From: Abelmoschus esculentus
Lineage: Eukaryota; Streptophyta; Magnoliopsida; Malvales; Malvaceae
Assembly: GCA_035048815.1 (NCBI GenBank)
Contig: JAUCBN010000046.1
Span: 9,774,999-9,838,998 of the forward strand
Length of the DNA stretch: 64,000 nt
Direction of reading: 5' to 3'
Shown in pieces: positions 20,968 through 33,869 of the stretch (positions are counted from its first letter, which is position 1; each line of letters starts with the position of its first letter). The notes below the pieces were generated by a model. That model worked only from the letters and a program-made list of their open reading frames with translations. It made no database searches and was not told the origin of the DNA. A program made the position numbers and the translations under genes.

Positions 20968-21183
20968 AGGTTATTTATAGCTTGGTGTCTCTTAAACAAT
21001 AAGAATGCATTGTGTCTTTAGCTTATTTGATTATTTTCAATAAGTTTGCAATGCTTGTGAAAGTGTTACATTTTGAGTGCACTGTTCCTTGGAGTGAAAA
21101 CCGATAGGTTTTATGAGTGTGTTGTGAGGACTTTTACATACGTTTTACTTAACTCGTTATTTGTGTTTTCTTTTCTTTAAATA
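20968..21183 (+). mobile_element. LTR/leader piece of a CRM-like element
   Basis: The first 55 bp repeat 12984-13038. The remainder aligns with the leader at 5735-5870 (TGAGTG...CAGTGCA, TTGGAGTGA, GGACTTTTA). It leads directly into the gag ATG at 21183-21184. The normal LTR end cannot be located, so part of the LTR is probably deleted. Confidence 0.5.
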
Positions 21184-22325
21184 TGACAGGATTAGAAGAT
21201 CGTAGTCATGGAGATCGACCACCGAATCAACATATAGATACTTTTGCTCGTGAAATTTGGAGGATATTAAGGGGTGAACTTGAACCCTTACAATATCGAT
21301 TGGACAGAATTGACGGTGATTCCCAAATCAACACAAATGGTGAACAAAATAATAAAAATGAAGTGGATCAATCACCACGATTGAACATTCTGAGGCAACA
21401 AGGATGTTTGCAACAGATTGACGATAATTTGACTAACATTAAATTCTATTCCTTCTTTTCAGAGACGAACAGATCTTGATGCGTATTTGTCATGGGAAAG
21501 CAAAGTCAAGATGTTTGCAATGGGTGAAGCAATTGATGTCAAGAGAAGCTTGAATGCACAACCAATTCATGATGAAAACAGTGAGAGAACATCTTCCATA
21601 CAAGATGTCGTGTAAATGATAAGGTATGTATCGTGATTATTGATAGTTGTAGTTGTACTAACGTTGCTAGTACTATCATGGTTGAAAAATTAGGCTTGAA
21701 AACAACGAAGCATCCTAATCCGTACAAGCTACAGTGGTTGAATGATGGTGGTGAAATGAAAGTGACGAAACAAGTTGTTATACCATTTTCCATTGGTAAG
21801 TACAAGGATGAGGTTTTATGTGATGTTTGTTCTATTGATACTTGCCATTTGTTTCTAGGGAGACCGTACCAGTATGATAAGAGAGTTTTACACGATTGTT
21901 ACACCAATCGATACTCTTTTACTCATGAGGGCAGAAAGGTAATTTTGGCACCTTTGACTCCATGTGAAGTACGTGAAGATCAAACTCGTCTGCGAGCAAG
22001 TAGTGTATCTTGGAAAGCCAGCAAAGACAAGATTGAATGTGGAAAAGAGGAAGTAAATTCAAAGGTATTGTCTGATTATACATTTTCTTCTACTTCTTCT
22101 AAATTACAGGCTAATAACGTGATGCCATGTGAAGTTCCCAAGGTTGCTAACGTAGACAAGTTTGGAGCATTTATGTACTTTTCAGATATTCAACAGCCCA
22201 CTTTACCACGGTTTGATGTTCCTTTTCATTGTGCTATTGCATTTTTATTTATATATGATAATTGGTTTGGATGTACATCGGATTGTGTACCACCTTGTAT
22301 TGTGATTCTGGATGAATGTCGATTG
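21184..22325 (+). pseudogene. CRM-like gag-protease with internal deletion
   Basis: The frame 21183-21479 gives a gag N-terminus (MTGLEDRSHGDRPPN...), followed after a frameshift by DLDAYLSWE, a gag core motif. The sequence then jumps to the end of gag (TRC-VND near 21608), so the capsid remainder and zinc knuckle are missing. The protease frame from 21633 has IIDSCSCTNVAS (D-S-C in place of D-S-G), HPNPYKLQW, YKDEVLCDV and HLFLGRPYQYDKR, and runs openly to about 22262. At 22326 it is cut by a LINE fragment. This is the best-preserved copy of the family's protease region, but it is still inactive by its triplet. Confidence 0.75.
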
Positions 22326-22652
22326 CTTATCCTTTCTTTTTGTGTAGATTGCTTATCCTTTTTATTAGGAATATAGCAGAGCCAGTCGCCATATTGTAGT
22401 TGTGCAGGGCGAGCCTTGATTGGGATAGAACAAAAATTCGTCGAATGACCCAATTTACCATAACAATGACATATTGTGGGAAGACGTTCATATTGAAGTG
22501 GGCAAAAACAAAAGGATTCCCCCCGCCAATAACAACACAATGCCTAATTGGCTTAGAAGCATCTAGCGTTAGTCCGACTCAGAGGTATTCGATCATATTG
22601 AAGTCAATTTTCCTGGTATCGATTTTTGTTACTGTTCCAATAAAGGCCCCAA
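22326..22652 (-). pseudogene. LINE ORF1 zinc-knuckle fragment
   Basis: The minus-strand reading ERLPTICHCYGKLGHSTNFC matches the ORF1 knuckle region at 19325-19650 with a few substitutions and no LINE sequence on either side. The first knuckle half reads C-H-C-Y-G-K. It lies exactly between CRM-like protease sequence and a Tekay-like LTR, so it is a detached block, not an insertion with LINE ends. Confidence 0.8.
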
Positions 22653-23362
22653 CATGCATGCCTCCTGTTAGAATTTAGGCACACATTTGATTCTGTATAT
22701 GTTCATTACATTGCATCTATTTGGACTATATGTACGGGGAAGTTCAATGATTTTTATCACTTCTGATCAGTGGCTCCACCTACGGGTCGAGATACCACTT
22801 CTGTTCAGTGGCTCCACCTACAGGTCGAGTTTCCACTTCTGTTGGTGTGACGGAGTTAGAGTGGTTCAAGGGAACCTACCCTTCTGTTGGCGTTCGAAGT
22901 TGGGTGCATATCATGCATACACTATATCATCTGCATTATTCTGTTCTGTGACCCTATTTCTCTACTCTAGAGACACACTAGGCTCCCTAGCTTACACCCT
23001 CTCAGTTTCTGTTTCAGATCCTCGGTCCTAGGCTACGGTACTTGGAGGAATATTTTCAGAACTGCTACGTATGTTACTCATATATCATGTTTAATTCCGG
23101 ATATTTTTATTAGTATTATTATGTAATAAACTTTGGACTTTGGATTTATTTCGGATTTCTGAACAGTTAATGTTGATTAAATTCATGGGTTGAACTTTAT
23201 TTAAATAAATGTTTAGTTTTGCAGTATTTTAAATTGTTAATTATTTAATAATTTATCTGGATATTATTTTTAATTTATAAAAACCTTAAGTTGTGAAACA
23301 AGTTTTAATGACGTAAACCCTAACTTGTAATCAAAGAAATTAGGTTAATTTTAGGGGTTACA
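22653..23362 (+). mobile_element. Tekay/Del-like LTR, 3' part
   Basis: About 710 bp ends GGGGTTACA at 23362, the typical 3' end of Tekay-type LTRs, followed by a primer binding site and gag. The 5' part is missing at the junction with the LINE fragment. A 38-bp unit (CACTTCTGNTCAGTGGC...) is repeated at 22758 and 22796, with a partial third at 22834. Confidence 0.65.
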
Positions 23363-23367
23363 TTTAA

Positions 23368-23380
23368 TGGTATTAGAGCC
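23368..23380 (+). other. Primer binding site
   Basis: TGGTATTAGAGCC, five bases after the LTR end. It matches the plant initiator-Met tRNA primer site TGGTATCAGAGC with one C-to-T change. Confidence 0.8.
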
Positions 23381-23556
23381 TGGTTCAACCCGCAGACTGT
23401 GAGGTCCAAAATGATTTTGATCTGAAAATGATTTTGTTAGTCTTATTTGAAAATCCGGATTTTGTTTTGACTCGTATTTGAAAATTTCTGAAATATTTTG
23501 AATAATACTCCAAGTACCGGTTCTAATATAGGATCCTGTCTATTTTCTGTAGATAT

Positions 23557-24777
23557 ATGACTATGCCACCACTTAGGAGTACACATTTAGCGACCGGGAG
23601 AGGTCATGGTCGAGGTCGTTCTACTAAATCTACTAGTGATGTCCCGCCTCCTGTGGACCTACCAAAGGATCAGAGTTTAGCTCAGCAACCCGAGGTTAAT
23701 CAACCCGCCCAGAGTGAGGGATCGTACATTTCTAGAGACAGTGAGACCGTCAGTTTAGATTCTGTCACTATGCAGAGGGAGCTGCTTCGTTATCTTCAAC
23801 AAAATGAGGGTGTCAAGAAACCCATTTCTACAGAGTTTTTAGCTACCGGTATAACTATGTTTGATGGTAAGACTGGTATTGTCTCAACTGTTGCAGAGTA
23901 CTGGATGAAGAAACTTCAGTGTCTGTTTGTTGAGATGGACTACCCTTCTGACAAGAAATTGAGAGCGGCTATATCTTTGCTTCAGGGTGAGGCCCTGAAC
24001 TGGTGGGAGGCCGAGGAGAGAGTGATTGCATCAAATAAGATCAGTTGGGAGTTTTTCAGGCAGGCTTTTGAGGATCGGTATGTAGGTCCCGAGTATCTGG
24101 CAAAGTATCGTGATGATTTTCTGAATCTTCAGTAGAATGACATGTCAATGAACGACTATGAGATTGAGTTTCTGCGTCTACTACAGTATGCTCCGGGACT
24201 TATTTCGACTGAGAAATAGAAGTGTGACCACTATTTGAAAGGACTCCGGGTGCCGATAAATATTTTTGTAGCCACCCACCATGATACCGAGTACAATATA
24301 ATTACTCGGCGTGCCAGGATAGCCAAGCGTAATGAGAGTTTGAGGGATCAATTCGAATCCCAGGGTCATGATCGATCTAGACGACAGCCTACCACATTTG
24401 TACAGCACAGTCAGGGTTTTTAGTCCCGGAAGAGGGGCCGTGATGAGTTTGAGCCATAGAGTTCTGCACGGGCTAGACCAGCAGCGTTAGTTGTTCCTGC
24501 TGCTAGTGGAGTTGGATCCACTAGTACTCGAGCTTTACTTCAATGTTCGTTTTGTAAAAAGTGGCATTCAGGGGAGTGTCGATTGAGGAGTGGGGCTTGC
24601 TTTCGTTGTGGTTCTTATGATCAGCGTCTCAGGGACTGTCTAGTGTCTCCGTAGTCAGGTTATGCTCCTGGGCAATCTCAAGCATCAGTTCAGACCCCTG
24701 CTGAGGAAAGAGGTCAGGGTAGACCTGCCGCATCTAGTACCGGTAGTAGAGGCAGGCCTAGTTAGTTCAGAGGATCT
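23557..24777 (+). pseudogene. Tekay/Del-like gag broken only by TAG codons
   Basis: One reading frame, starting at ATG 23557 (an inner ATG follows at 23563), runs without frameshift for about 405 codons to the satellite junction. It shows a basic Arg/Gly N-terminus, the gag core (AEYWMKKLQCLF, GEALNWWE, FRQAFEDRYVG, NDYEIEFLRL, YLKGLRVPI) and two knuckle-like clusters (CSFCKKWHSGEC and CFRCGSYDQRLRDC), both imperfect. The six in-frame stops, at 24133, 24217, 24421, 24457, 24652 and 24763, are all TAG. Protease and pol are absent because satellite begins at 24778. Gag would form the virus-like particle. Confidence 0.8.
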
Positions 24778-27700
24778 GCCATAATTAACTATTTGAACTC
24801 ATATCTTTGATTTAATATCATTTTTCGATCTGTTTTTTGGTTTAAAGCGCGTGTGTCTAAATGGGCTTTATAGTGAATCTGTTAAATTTTAACCTAGTAA
24901 AAAGCTAAAAATTTGAGATTAATTTTTATAATTAGATTCAAAAATCTATAATTTACTATTTGAATTCATAAAATTTGACTTAATATCATTTTTCGATCTT
25001 TTTTGAGTTTAAAGCGTGTGTTTCTAAATGAGCTTTATAGTGAATCTGTTTGAATTTTAACCAAATAAAAAGCTAAAAATTTGAGATTAATTTTTATAAT
25101 TAGATTCAAAAATCCATAATTAACTATTTGAACTCATAAAATTTTATTTAGTATCATTTTTCGATCTTTTATTGGGGTTTAAAGCGTGCGTGTCTAAATG
25201 GGTTTTATAGTGAATCTGTTTGAATTTTAACCGAGTAAAAAGCAAAAATTTGAGATTAATTTTTATAATTAGATTCAAAAATCTATAATTAAATATTTGA
25301 ACTCATAAAATTTGATTTAATATCATTTTTCGATCTTTTTTTGGGGTTTAAAGCGTGCATCTCTAAATGGGTTTATAGTGAATCTGTTGAATTTTAACCG
25401 AGTAAAAAGCTAAAAATTTGAGATTAATTTTTATAATTAGATTAAAAAATCCATAATTAACTATTTGAACTCATAAAATTTGACTTAATATCATTTTTTG
25501 ATACTTTTTGGGTTTAAAGCATGTGTGTCTAAATAAGCTTTATAGTGATTCTGTTCGAATTTTAACAGAATAAAACGCTAAAAATTTGAGATTAATTTTT
25601 ATAATTAGATTAAAAAATCAATAATTAACTATTTGAACTCATAAAATTTGATTTAATAGCATTTTTCGATCTATTTTTTTTTGTTTAAAGCGCGTGTGTC
25701 TAAATGGCTTTATAGTGAATCTATTAAAATTTTAACTAGTAAAAAGCTAAAATTTTGAGATTAATTTTTATAATTAGATTAAAAAATCTATAATTAACTA
25801 TTTGAACTCATAAAATATGACTTAATATCATTTTTCGATCTTTTTTGGGTTTAAAGCATGTGTGTCTAAATGAGCTTTATTTTGAATCTATTCGAATTTT
25901 AACCGAATAAAAAGCTAAAAATTTGAGACTAATTTTTATATTTAGATTCAAAATCCATATATAACTATTTGAACTCATAAAACTTTATTTAAAATCATTT
26001 TTCGATCTTTTTTGGGTTCTAACGCGTGCCTATATAAATGGCCTTTATAGTGAATCTGTTCGAATTTTAACCGAGTAAAAAACTAAAAATTTGAGATTAA
26101 TTTTTATATTGAGATTAATTTTTATATTTAGATTCAAAAATCTATAATTAAATATTTGAACTCATAAAATTTGATTTAATATCATTTTTCGATCTTTTTT
26201 GGGTTTAAAGCATGTGTGTCTAAATGAGCTTTATAGTGAATCTGTTAGAATTTTAACCGAGTAAAAGGCTAAAAATTTGAGATTAATTTTTATAATTAGA
26301 TTCAAAAATCTATAACTAACTATTTGAACTCATAAACTTTGATATAATATCATTTTTCGATCTTTTTTTAGGGTTTAAAGCGTGCGTGTCTAAATGGGCT
26401 TTATAGTGAATATGTTCGAATTTTAACCGAGTAAAAAGCTTAAAATTTGAGATTAATTTTTATAATTAGATTCAAAAATCTATAACTAACTTTTTGAACT
26501 CATAAACTTTGATATAATATCATTTTTCGATCTTTTTATGGTGTTTAAAGCGTGTGTGTCTAAATGGGCTTTGTAGTGAATCTGTTCCAATTTTAACCGA
26601 ATAAAAAGCTAAAATTTTAGATTAATTCTTATAATTAGATTCAAAAATCCATAATTAACTATTTGAACTCATAAAACTTGATTTAAAATAATTTTTCGAT
26701 CTCTTTTGGGGTTTAACACGTCCCTCTCTAAATGGGTTTTGTAGTGAATCTATTCGAATTTTAACCGACTAAAAAGAAAAAAAATTGAGATTAATTTTTA
26801 TAATTAGATTAAAAAATCCATAATTAACTACTTGAACTCATTAAATTTGATTTAATATCATTTTTCGACCTTTTTTGGGGGTTTAAAGCGTGCGTGTCTG
26901 AATGGGCTTGATAGTGAATCTGTTCGAATTTTTACCGAGTAAAAAGCTAAAAATTTGAGATTAATTTCTATAATTAGATCAAAAAATCCTTAATTAACTA
27001 TTTGAACTCATAAAATTTGATTTAATATTATTTTTCGATCTTTTTTTGGGTTTAAAGCATGTGTGTCTAAATGGGCTTTATAGTGAATCTGTTCGAATTT
27101 TAACCGATTAAAAAGCTAAAAATTTGAGATTAATTAATATAATTAGATTCAAAAAATTTTAATTAACTATTTGAACTCATAAAATTAGATTTAATATCAT
27201 TTTTCAATCTCTTTTTGGGTTTAAAGCGTGTGTGTCTAAATGGGCTTTATAGTGAATATGTTGGAATTTTAACCGAGTAAAAATCTAAAAATTTGAGATT
27301 AATTTTTATAATTAGATTCAAAGATCCATAATTAACTATTTGAACTCATAAAATTGGATTTAATATCATTTTTCGATCTTTTTTTGGGTTTAAAGCGTGT
27401 GTGTCTAAATGGGATTTACAGTGAATCTGTTGGAATTTTAACCAAGTAAAATGCTAAAAATTTGAGATTAATTTTTATAATTAGATTCAAAAATACATAA
27501 TTAACTATTTGAACTCATAAAATTAGATTTAATATCATTTTTCGATCTGTTTTTTGGTTTACAACGTGTGTGTCTAATTGGCCTTTATAGTAAATCTGTT
27601 TGAATTTTAACCAAGTAAAAAGCTAAAAATTTGAGATTATATTTAACTATTTGAGCTCACAAAGTAAGATTTAATATCAATTTTCGATCATTTTTCGGGT

Positions 27701-30700
27701 TTAAAGCATGCGTGTCTAAATGGGCTTTATAGTGAATTTGTTTGAATTTTAACCGAGCAAAAAGCTAAAAATTTGAGATTATATTTATAATTAGATTGAA
27801 AAATCCATAATTAACAATTTTAACTCATTAAATTGATTTAATATAATTTTTCAATCAGTTTTTTGGGTTTAAAACGTGTGTGTCTAAATGGGCTTTATAG
27901 TGATTCTGTTCGAATTTTTAACGAGTAAAAAGCTAAAAATTTGAGATTAATTTTTATAACTAGATTCAGAAATACATAATTAACTATTTGAACTCATAAA
28001 ATTTGATTTAATATCTTTTTTCAATCATCTTTTGGGTTTAAAGCGTGTGTGTCTAAATGTGATTTACAGTGAATCTGTTGGAATTTTAACAGAGTAAAAA
28101 GCTAAAAATTTGAGATTAATTTTTATAATTAGATTCAAAAATACATAATTAACTATTTGAACTCATAAAATTTGATTTAATATCATTTTTCGATCTGTTT
28201 TTTTGTTTAAAACGTGTGTGTCTAATTGGCCTTTATAGTAAATCTGTTAGAATTTTAACCGATTAAAAAGCTAAAAATTTGAGATTAATTTTTATTATTA
28301 GATTGAAAAATCCATAATTAATTATTTGAACTCATAAAATTTAATTTAATATCATTTTTCGATCAGTTTTTTGGCTTTAAAGCGTGTGTGTCTAAATGGG
28401 CTTTATAGTGAATCTGTTCGAATTTTAAACGAGTAAAAAGCTAAAAATTAGAGATTAATTTTTATAATTAGATTAAAAAAATCCATAATTAAATATTTGG
28501 ACTCATAAAACATGATTTAATATCATTTTTCGATCTTTTTTTGGGTTTAAAGCGTGCTTGTCTAAATGGGCTTTATAGTGAATCTTTTGAATTTTAACCG
28601 AGTAAAAAGCTAAAAATTTGAGATTAATTTATATAACTAGATTCAAAAAAATTTAATTAATTATTTGAACTCATAAAATTTGATTTAATATCATTTTTCA
28701 ATCTTTTTTTGGGTTTAAAGCGTGTGTGTCTACATGGGCTCTGTAGGAAATTTGTTAGAATTTTAACGGAGTAAAAAGATAAAAATTTGAGATTAATGTT
28801 TATAATTAGATTAAAAAATCCATAATTAACTATTTGAATTCATAAAAATTAATTTAATATCATTTTCCATTCTGTTTTTCGGTTTAAAGCGTGTTTGTCT
28901 AAATGGGCTTTATAGTGAATCTGTTAAATTTTAACCTAGTAAAAAGCTAAAAATTTGAGATTAATTTTTATTATTAGCTTGAAAAATCCATAATTAACTA
29001 TTTGAACTCATAAAATTTAATTTAATATCATTTTTCGATCTTTTTTTGGGTTTAAAGCGTGTGTGTCTACATGGGCTTTGTAGGAAATTTGTTTGAATTT
29101 TAACGGAGTAAAAAGATAAAAATTTGAGATTAATTTTTATAATTAGATTAAAAAATCCATAATTAACTATTTGAATTCATAAAAATTAATTTAATATCAT
29201 TTTCCATTCTATTTTTCGGTTTAAAGCGTGTTTGTCTAAATGGGTTTTATAGTGAATCTGTTAAATTTTAACCTAGTAAAAAGCTAAAAATTTGAGATTA
29301 ATTTTTATTATTAGATTAAAAAATCTATAATTAACTATTTGAACACATAAAATTTGATTTAATATTATTTTTCGATCTTTTTTTGGGTTTAAAGCGTGTG
29401 TGTCTAAATGGGCTTTACAGTGAATCAGTTCGAATGTTAACCGAATAAAAAGCTAAAAATTTGAGATTAATTTTTATAATTAGATTCAAAAATCCATAAT
29501 TAACTATTTGAACTCATAAAATTTGATTTAATATCATTTTTTGATCTTTTTTGGGTTTAAAAAGTGTGTCTAAATGGGCATTATAGTGAATCTGTTCGAA
29601 TTTTAACCGGTTAAAAGGCAAAAAATTTGAGATTAATTTTTATAGTTAGATTAAAAAATCAATAATTAAATATTTGGACTCAGAAAACATGATTTAATAT
29701 AAATTTTCGATCTTTTTTGGGGTTTAAAGCGTGTTTTTCTAAATGGGCTTTATAGTGAATCTGTTCGAATTTTTACCTAGTAAAAAGCTAAAAATTTGAG
29801 ATTAATTTTTTTAATTAGATTCAAAAATACATAATTAACTATTTGGACTCATAAAACTTGATTTAATATCATTTTTCGATCTTTTTTTTGGGTTTAAAGT
29901 GTGTATGTCTAAATGGGTTTTATAGTGAATCTTTTCGAATTTTAACTGTGTAAAACGCTAAAAATTTGAGATTAATTTTTATAATTAGATTCAGAAATAC
30001 ATAATTAACTATTTGAACTCATAAAATTTGATTTAATATCTTTTTTCAATCATTTTTTGGGTTTAAAGCGTGTGTGTCTAAATGTGATTTACAGTGAATC
30101 TGTTGGAATTTTAACAGAGTAAAAAGCTAAAAATTTGAGATTAATTTTTATAATTAGATTCAAAAATACATAATTAACTATTTGAACTCATAAAATTTGA
30201 TTTAATATCATTTTTCGATCTGTTTTTTTGTTTAAAATGTGTGTGTCTAATTGGCCTTTATAGTAAATCTGTTAGAATTTTAACCGATTAAAAAGCTAAA
30301 AATTTGAGATTAATTTTTATAATTAGATTGAAAAATCCATAATTAACTATTTGAACTCATAAAATTTAATTTAATATCATTTTTTGATCAGTTTTTTGGC
30401 TTTAAAGCGTGTGTGTCTAAATGGGCTTTATAGTGAATCTGTTCGAATTTTAAACGAGTAAAAAGCTAAAAATTAGAGATTAATTTTTATAATTAGATTA
30501 AAAAATCCATAATTAAATATTTGGACTCATAAAACATGATTTAATATCATTTTTCGATCTTTTTTTTGGGTTTAAAGCGTGCGTGTCTAAATGGGCTTTA
30601 TAGTGAATCTTTTGAATTTTAAACGAGTAAAAAGCTAAAAATTTGAGATTAATTTATATAACTAGATTCAAAAAATTTTAATTATTTATTTGAACATATA

Positions 30701-32043
30701 AAATTTTATTTAATATCATTTTTCGATCTTTTTTTTGGGTTTAAAGCGTGTGTGTCTACATGGGCTTTGTAGGAAATTTGTTCGAATTTTAACGAAGTAA
30801 AAAGCTAAAAATTTGAGATTAATTTTTATAATTAGATTCAAAAATCCATAATTAACTATTTGAATTAATAAAAATTAATTTAATATCATTTTCCATTCTG
30901 TTTTTCGGTTTAAAGCGTGTTTATCTAAATGGGCTTTATAGTGAATCTGTTAAATTTTAACCTAGTAAAAAGCTAAAAATTTGAGATTAATTTTTATTAT
31001 TAGATTCAAAAATCCATAATTAACTATTTGAATACATAAAATTTGATTTAATATTATTTTTCGATCTTTTTTTGGGTTTAAAGCGTTTGTGTCTAAATAG
31101 GCTTTATAGTGAATCAGTTCGAATATTAACTGAATAAAAAGCTAAAAATTTGAGATTAATTTTTATAATTAGATTCAAAAATCCATAATTAACTATTTGA
31201 ACGCATAAAGTTTGATTTAATATCATTTTTCGATCTTTTTTTGGGTTTAAAGCGTGTGCTTCTAAAAGGGCTTTGTAGTGAATCTGTTCAAATTTTAACC
31301 GAGTAAAAAGCTAAAAAATTGAGATTAATTTTTATATTTAGATTAAAAAATCCATAATTAACTATTTGAACTCATAAAATTTGATTTAATATTATTTTTC
31401 GATCTTTTTCGGTTTTAAAGTGTGTGTCTAAATGGGCATTATTATGAATCTGTTCGAATTTTAACCAGTTAAAAAGCAAAAATTTTGAGATTAATTTTTA
31501 TAATTAGATTAAAAAATCAATAATTAAATATTTGGACTCAGAAAACATGATTTAATATAAATTTTTGATCTTTTTTGGGGTTTAAAGCGTGTGTGTCTAA
31601 ATGGGCTTTATAGTGAATCTGTTCGAATTTTAACGGAGTAAAAAGCTAAAAATTTGAGATTAATTTTTTTAATTAGATTCAAAAATCCATAATTAACTAT
31701 TTAGACTCATAAAACTTGATTTAATATCATTTTTTGATCTTTTTTTTTAGGTTTAAAGCGTGTATGTCTAAATGGGTTTTATAGTGAATCTTTTCGAATT
31801 TTAACTGTGTAAAAAGCTAAAAATTTGAGATTAATTTTTATAATTAGATTCAAAAATCTATAATTAACTATTTGAACTCATAAAATTTGATTTAATATTA
31901 TTTTTCGATCTTTTTTTGGTTAAAGCGTGTGTCTAAATGGGCATTATATTGAATCTGTTCGAATTTTAACCGAGTAAAAAGCTAAAAAATTGAAATTAAT
32001 TTTTATAATTAGATTCAAAAATCTATAATTAACTATTTGAACT
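24778..32043 (+). repeat. 169-bp satellite, block I (about 43 monomers)
   Basis: Head-to-tail monomers of about 169 bp. Landmarks in each: TTTGAACTCATAAAATTTGA, ATATCATTTTTCGATC, TTTAAAGCGTGTGTGTCTAA, ATGGGCTTTATAGTGAATCT, TTTTAACCGAGTAAAAAGCT, AATTTGAGATTAATTTTTAT. Spacing was checked on adjacent copies. Monomers differ at many sites and by short indels, for example a deletion of about 45 bp near 27640. The block begins at CCATAATTAACT, joined directly to the gag pseudogene, and ends in TTTGAACT where a solo LTR inserted. The size fits one nucleosome, as in centromeric satellites. Confidence 0.95.
27966..32013 (+). repeat. 12-monomer higher-order repeat, two copies
   Basis: Variant monomers recur in the same order at an offset of about 2025 bp. 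For example, the marks TCAGAAATAC, AATATCTTTTTTCAATC, AAATGTGATTTACAG and the next monomer with TAATTGGCC start at 27966 and again at 29991. Copies differ by scattered substitutions. Confidence 0.75.
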
Positions 32044-33869
32044 TGTAATCACCCATTTTTAACCGGAGAAATTAAAATATTTTTAATTTTTTCAATTTAA
32101 ATAAGGGCCTTTAATTTTACACTACTTTACGTTTTGTTGCGTATATATCGTTTATGTGTTTTATCGATTGGTCTATTATGTCTGTTTTTAAGTGTTATTT
32201 ATATGTGTTTTTGTTTTATTTATGTATGTTATTTATGTGTGATATTTATGCATGTGTTTAATTAATATATTTGTTGTGTGTGTTATTATTATGCTAATGT
32301 TTTATTATTATTATTATTATAAATCTGGCCTATGTTAAATAAAACAAAAAAGCCATAAAAAATAAATAATTATCAGTTCAAATCCATATTAATTACAATA
32401 CCCAAATCTAATCCCAAGTGATTTAAAAAAACCTAATCTAATTGAACATTCATCCATCGCAGGTTACAGCCGCCTAATCCTTGACCATCCGATCCAAGAG
32501 GGAATCAACGGTTGAAATTAGCCCGTAGAAAGCCTCCTCACATCCCCACTCGCGCGTGTTCAGCATGGACGACCCTTCAGATGACGCGTAAGACCGACGC
32601 TTGCCTTTCTAGATCCCTGTTGACCTTTCTCCTGTCAATGCCACTAATCGGTTCTAGCCACCGTACGATTTTGCTAAAAGCATGTAAAAGAAACAAAGAA
32701 ATGTTAGATCCGGAACTAATATGGAAAAGAGCAACGAAATCAGGATAAAGTCCAGAAAAGGAGCTCATTAAGCAAAACCATTTCTGGCATTTTGAAGTGA
32801 CCAAACAACATAATGAAATATCCAGAACTTATTTCTGGTAATCGGTTCATGGCATGATTTCTAGGAAGATGGACAACAATAAGAAAAGACTTTTCAGCCA
32901 AAGCATTTCAGGAAAAACTGAATATATTCATGATATTTTTATTAAGAAAGGGGGGAGGTTTTGTAATCAAAATCTGGTAACCATTCTCTCTGTAATGAAA
33001 AAAAATCATCTTGTAATCTTCTTGAGTTCAATCAAAAAAGAAGAGCAAAAACCCAGGACTTATTTCTGGTAAATCACCCATCTTCTTTTTTCTCTTTTGC
33101 ATACATCTAAATTAAACAAAAAAAATATAACAAATAAAAGGAAGAGGACTTCCCATAAGCTACTTTGATCATCGCCGGCGATGAAACCCTCCGTGGGTGA
33201 GCCGTATGCGACGAAATGAAGCGGATGGGGAATTTTTTTTCTGATTTTCGCGAATATCAGGGGATCTCCCCTTTCTTTTCTGTTTTCTCCTTCCGGCGAG
33301 CAAGACCGATGAAGGTCAAGGTGGCTTTTTAGCCGAATCCTGACCAAGGTCAGAGCCTCCACGACGGCTCGAAGGAGAATGATGGTGGTGGTTGTCTGGT
33401 TTCAAATCTGGTTGCCTTTGGTTCATAGTTTTGAAGATCTGGGGGTTTGTTTATTTTTCTAAGGAATATGAGAAGATTCAAAGTGAAGATAATTTTTTAA
33501 AAAAGAGAAAAAGCGATTTTTGATTTGAAGTGGTCTTTAAATATATGATATCCTTTTTTGGTTTAATATCTTTGTAGCACCTCTGTGTATCATGTTTTAC
33601 AATACAAGGGTTCCCCGGTTCTATTTTTGTCCCACCAGTCCTTTAAATACTTAGACCTCTACTGGTCTTTCATTATTTGTCCATGACTCCATAACGTTTT
33701 GAATTTCTTTTCGATTAGTTGTCAAGAACATTTGAATGGCCGTTTCATATTGTTATTATTTTATTTCCATTTTTAATTTTGTATCTTTCCATAAACGTTT
33801 CTTTCTTTTCAACTTATTTAATCAGTTTTGTCTTTTACTTCTTTCTTTATTTATTTCTATTTTCCATAT

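Noticed and set aside
12984..21022. 55-bp direct repeat as a plain L1 target-site duplication
   Set aside because: Too long for a usual L1 target duplication, and the LINE has no poly(A) or 3' end. Kept as an open question instead.
23557..24777. TAG recoding or read-through in the gag frame
   Set aside because: This is plant nuclear DNA of a decaying element. CAG-to-TAG deamination explains the pattern without a new code.
32512..33362. Short open frames (60-100 codons) on both strands in the solo LTR
   Set aside because: They overlap each other, show no domain and lie in a non-coding LTR.
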